From Actinomycetota bacterium (GTDB lineage Bacteria; Actinomycetota; Geothermincolia; Geothermincolales; RBG-13-55-18), in NCBI GenBank assembly GCA_028275245.1, contig JAPWVA010000012.1, positions 1 to 12,429 on the forward strand: a DNA stretch of 12,429 nt, written 5' to 3'. A program made the translations under genes and the position numbers. Within the stretch, counting starts at the first letter, position 1. Each line of letters begins with the position of its first letter. Under the pieces are notes generated by a model. It worked only from the letters and a program-made list of their open reading frames with translations. It did not search any database and was not told where the DNA came from. This document shows positions 12,421 through 12,429 of this stretch, piece after piece.

Positions 12421-12429
12421 GGCCCCGGG

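Noticed and set aside
1..12429. Novel system, mobile element, CRISPR array, tRNA or defence gene inserted in the cluster
   Set aside because: Every interval is filled by a canonical translation gene in canonical order, and all gaps except 10026-10265 are 60 bp or less. No direct-repeat arrays, transposase motifs or tRNA-like folds were seen.

Overview
The window is one continuous run of translation genes, all on the minus strand, read from the right end to the left. It joins the end of a str operon to an S10 operon and most of an spc operon: fusA, tuf, rpsJ, rplC, rplD, rplW, rplB, rpsS, rplV, rpsC, rplP, rpmC, rpsQ, rplN, rplX, rplE, rpsN (zinc type), rpsH, rplF, rplR and the first 148 codons of rpsE, which is cut by the left edge. 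No gene in the canonical order is missing, broken or duplicated. I see no credible plus-strand gene, tRNA, rRNA, mobile element or CRISPR array.

Organism: the DNA is GC-rich, Shine-Dalgarno sites of GGAGG type are common, and TTG and GTG starts are used several times. S14 is the short four-cysteine form, L24 ends in a four-cysteine zinc ribbon, S3 has a long acidic C-terminal tail, and EF-Tu carries a small cysteine-rich insertion of a kind I recall from Clostridia such as Moorella and Carboxydothermus. Frequent AGG (Arg) and ATA (Ile) codons would suit a thermophile. Together these suggest a high-GC Gram-positive-type lineage, perhaps a deep-branching actinobacterial or related group. This is inference; the window does not fix the taxon.

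Layout: 10266-12392 is EF-G. The only sizeable non-coding stretch is the 240 bp at 10026-10265. It holds a weak terminator-like hairpin after fusA, a second imperfect hairpin, a good sigma-70-type promoter (-35 TTGTCT, 17 bp spacer, -10 TAGAAT) and a short tuf leader with a 14-bp palindrome at the predicted transcription start. From tuf (8823-10025) leftward the longest gap is 60 bp, two adjacent genes overlap (rplD/rplW, 17 bp) and several others are 3-7 bp apart, so tuf through rpsE probably forms one transcript. Only 25 bp separate tuf from rpsJ, leaving no room for an E. coli-style S10 leader.

The proteins work together: EF-Tu delivers aminoacyl-tRNA, EF-G drives translocation, and the rest build the small subunit (S3, S5, S8, S10, S14, S17, S19) and the large subunit (L2-L6, L14, L16, L18, L22-L24, L29). 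I found no undescribed system here. The points worth a second look are regulatory (the fusA-tuf gap, the missing S10 leader), start-codon choices, and protein tails or metal sites (S3, EF-Tu, L24).
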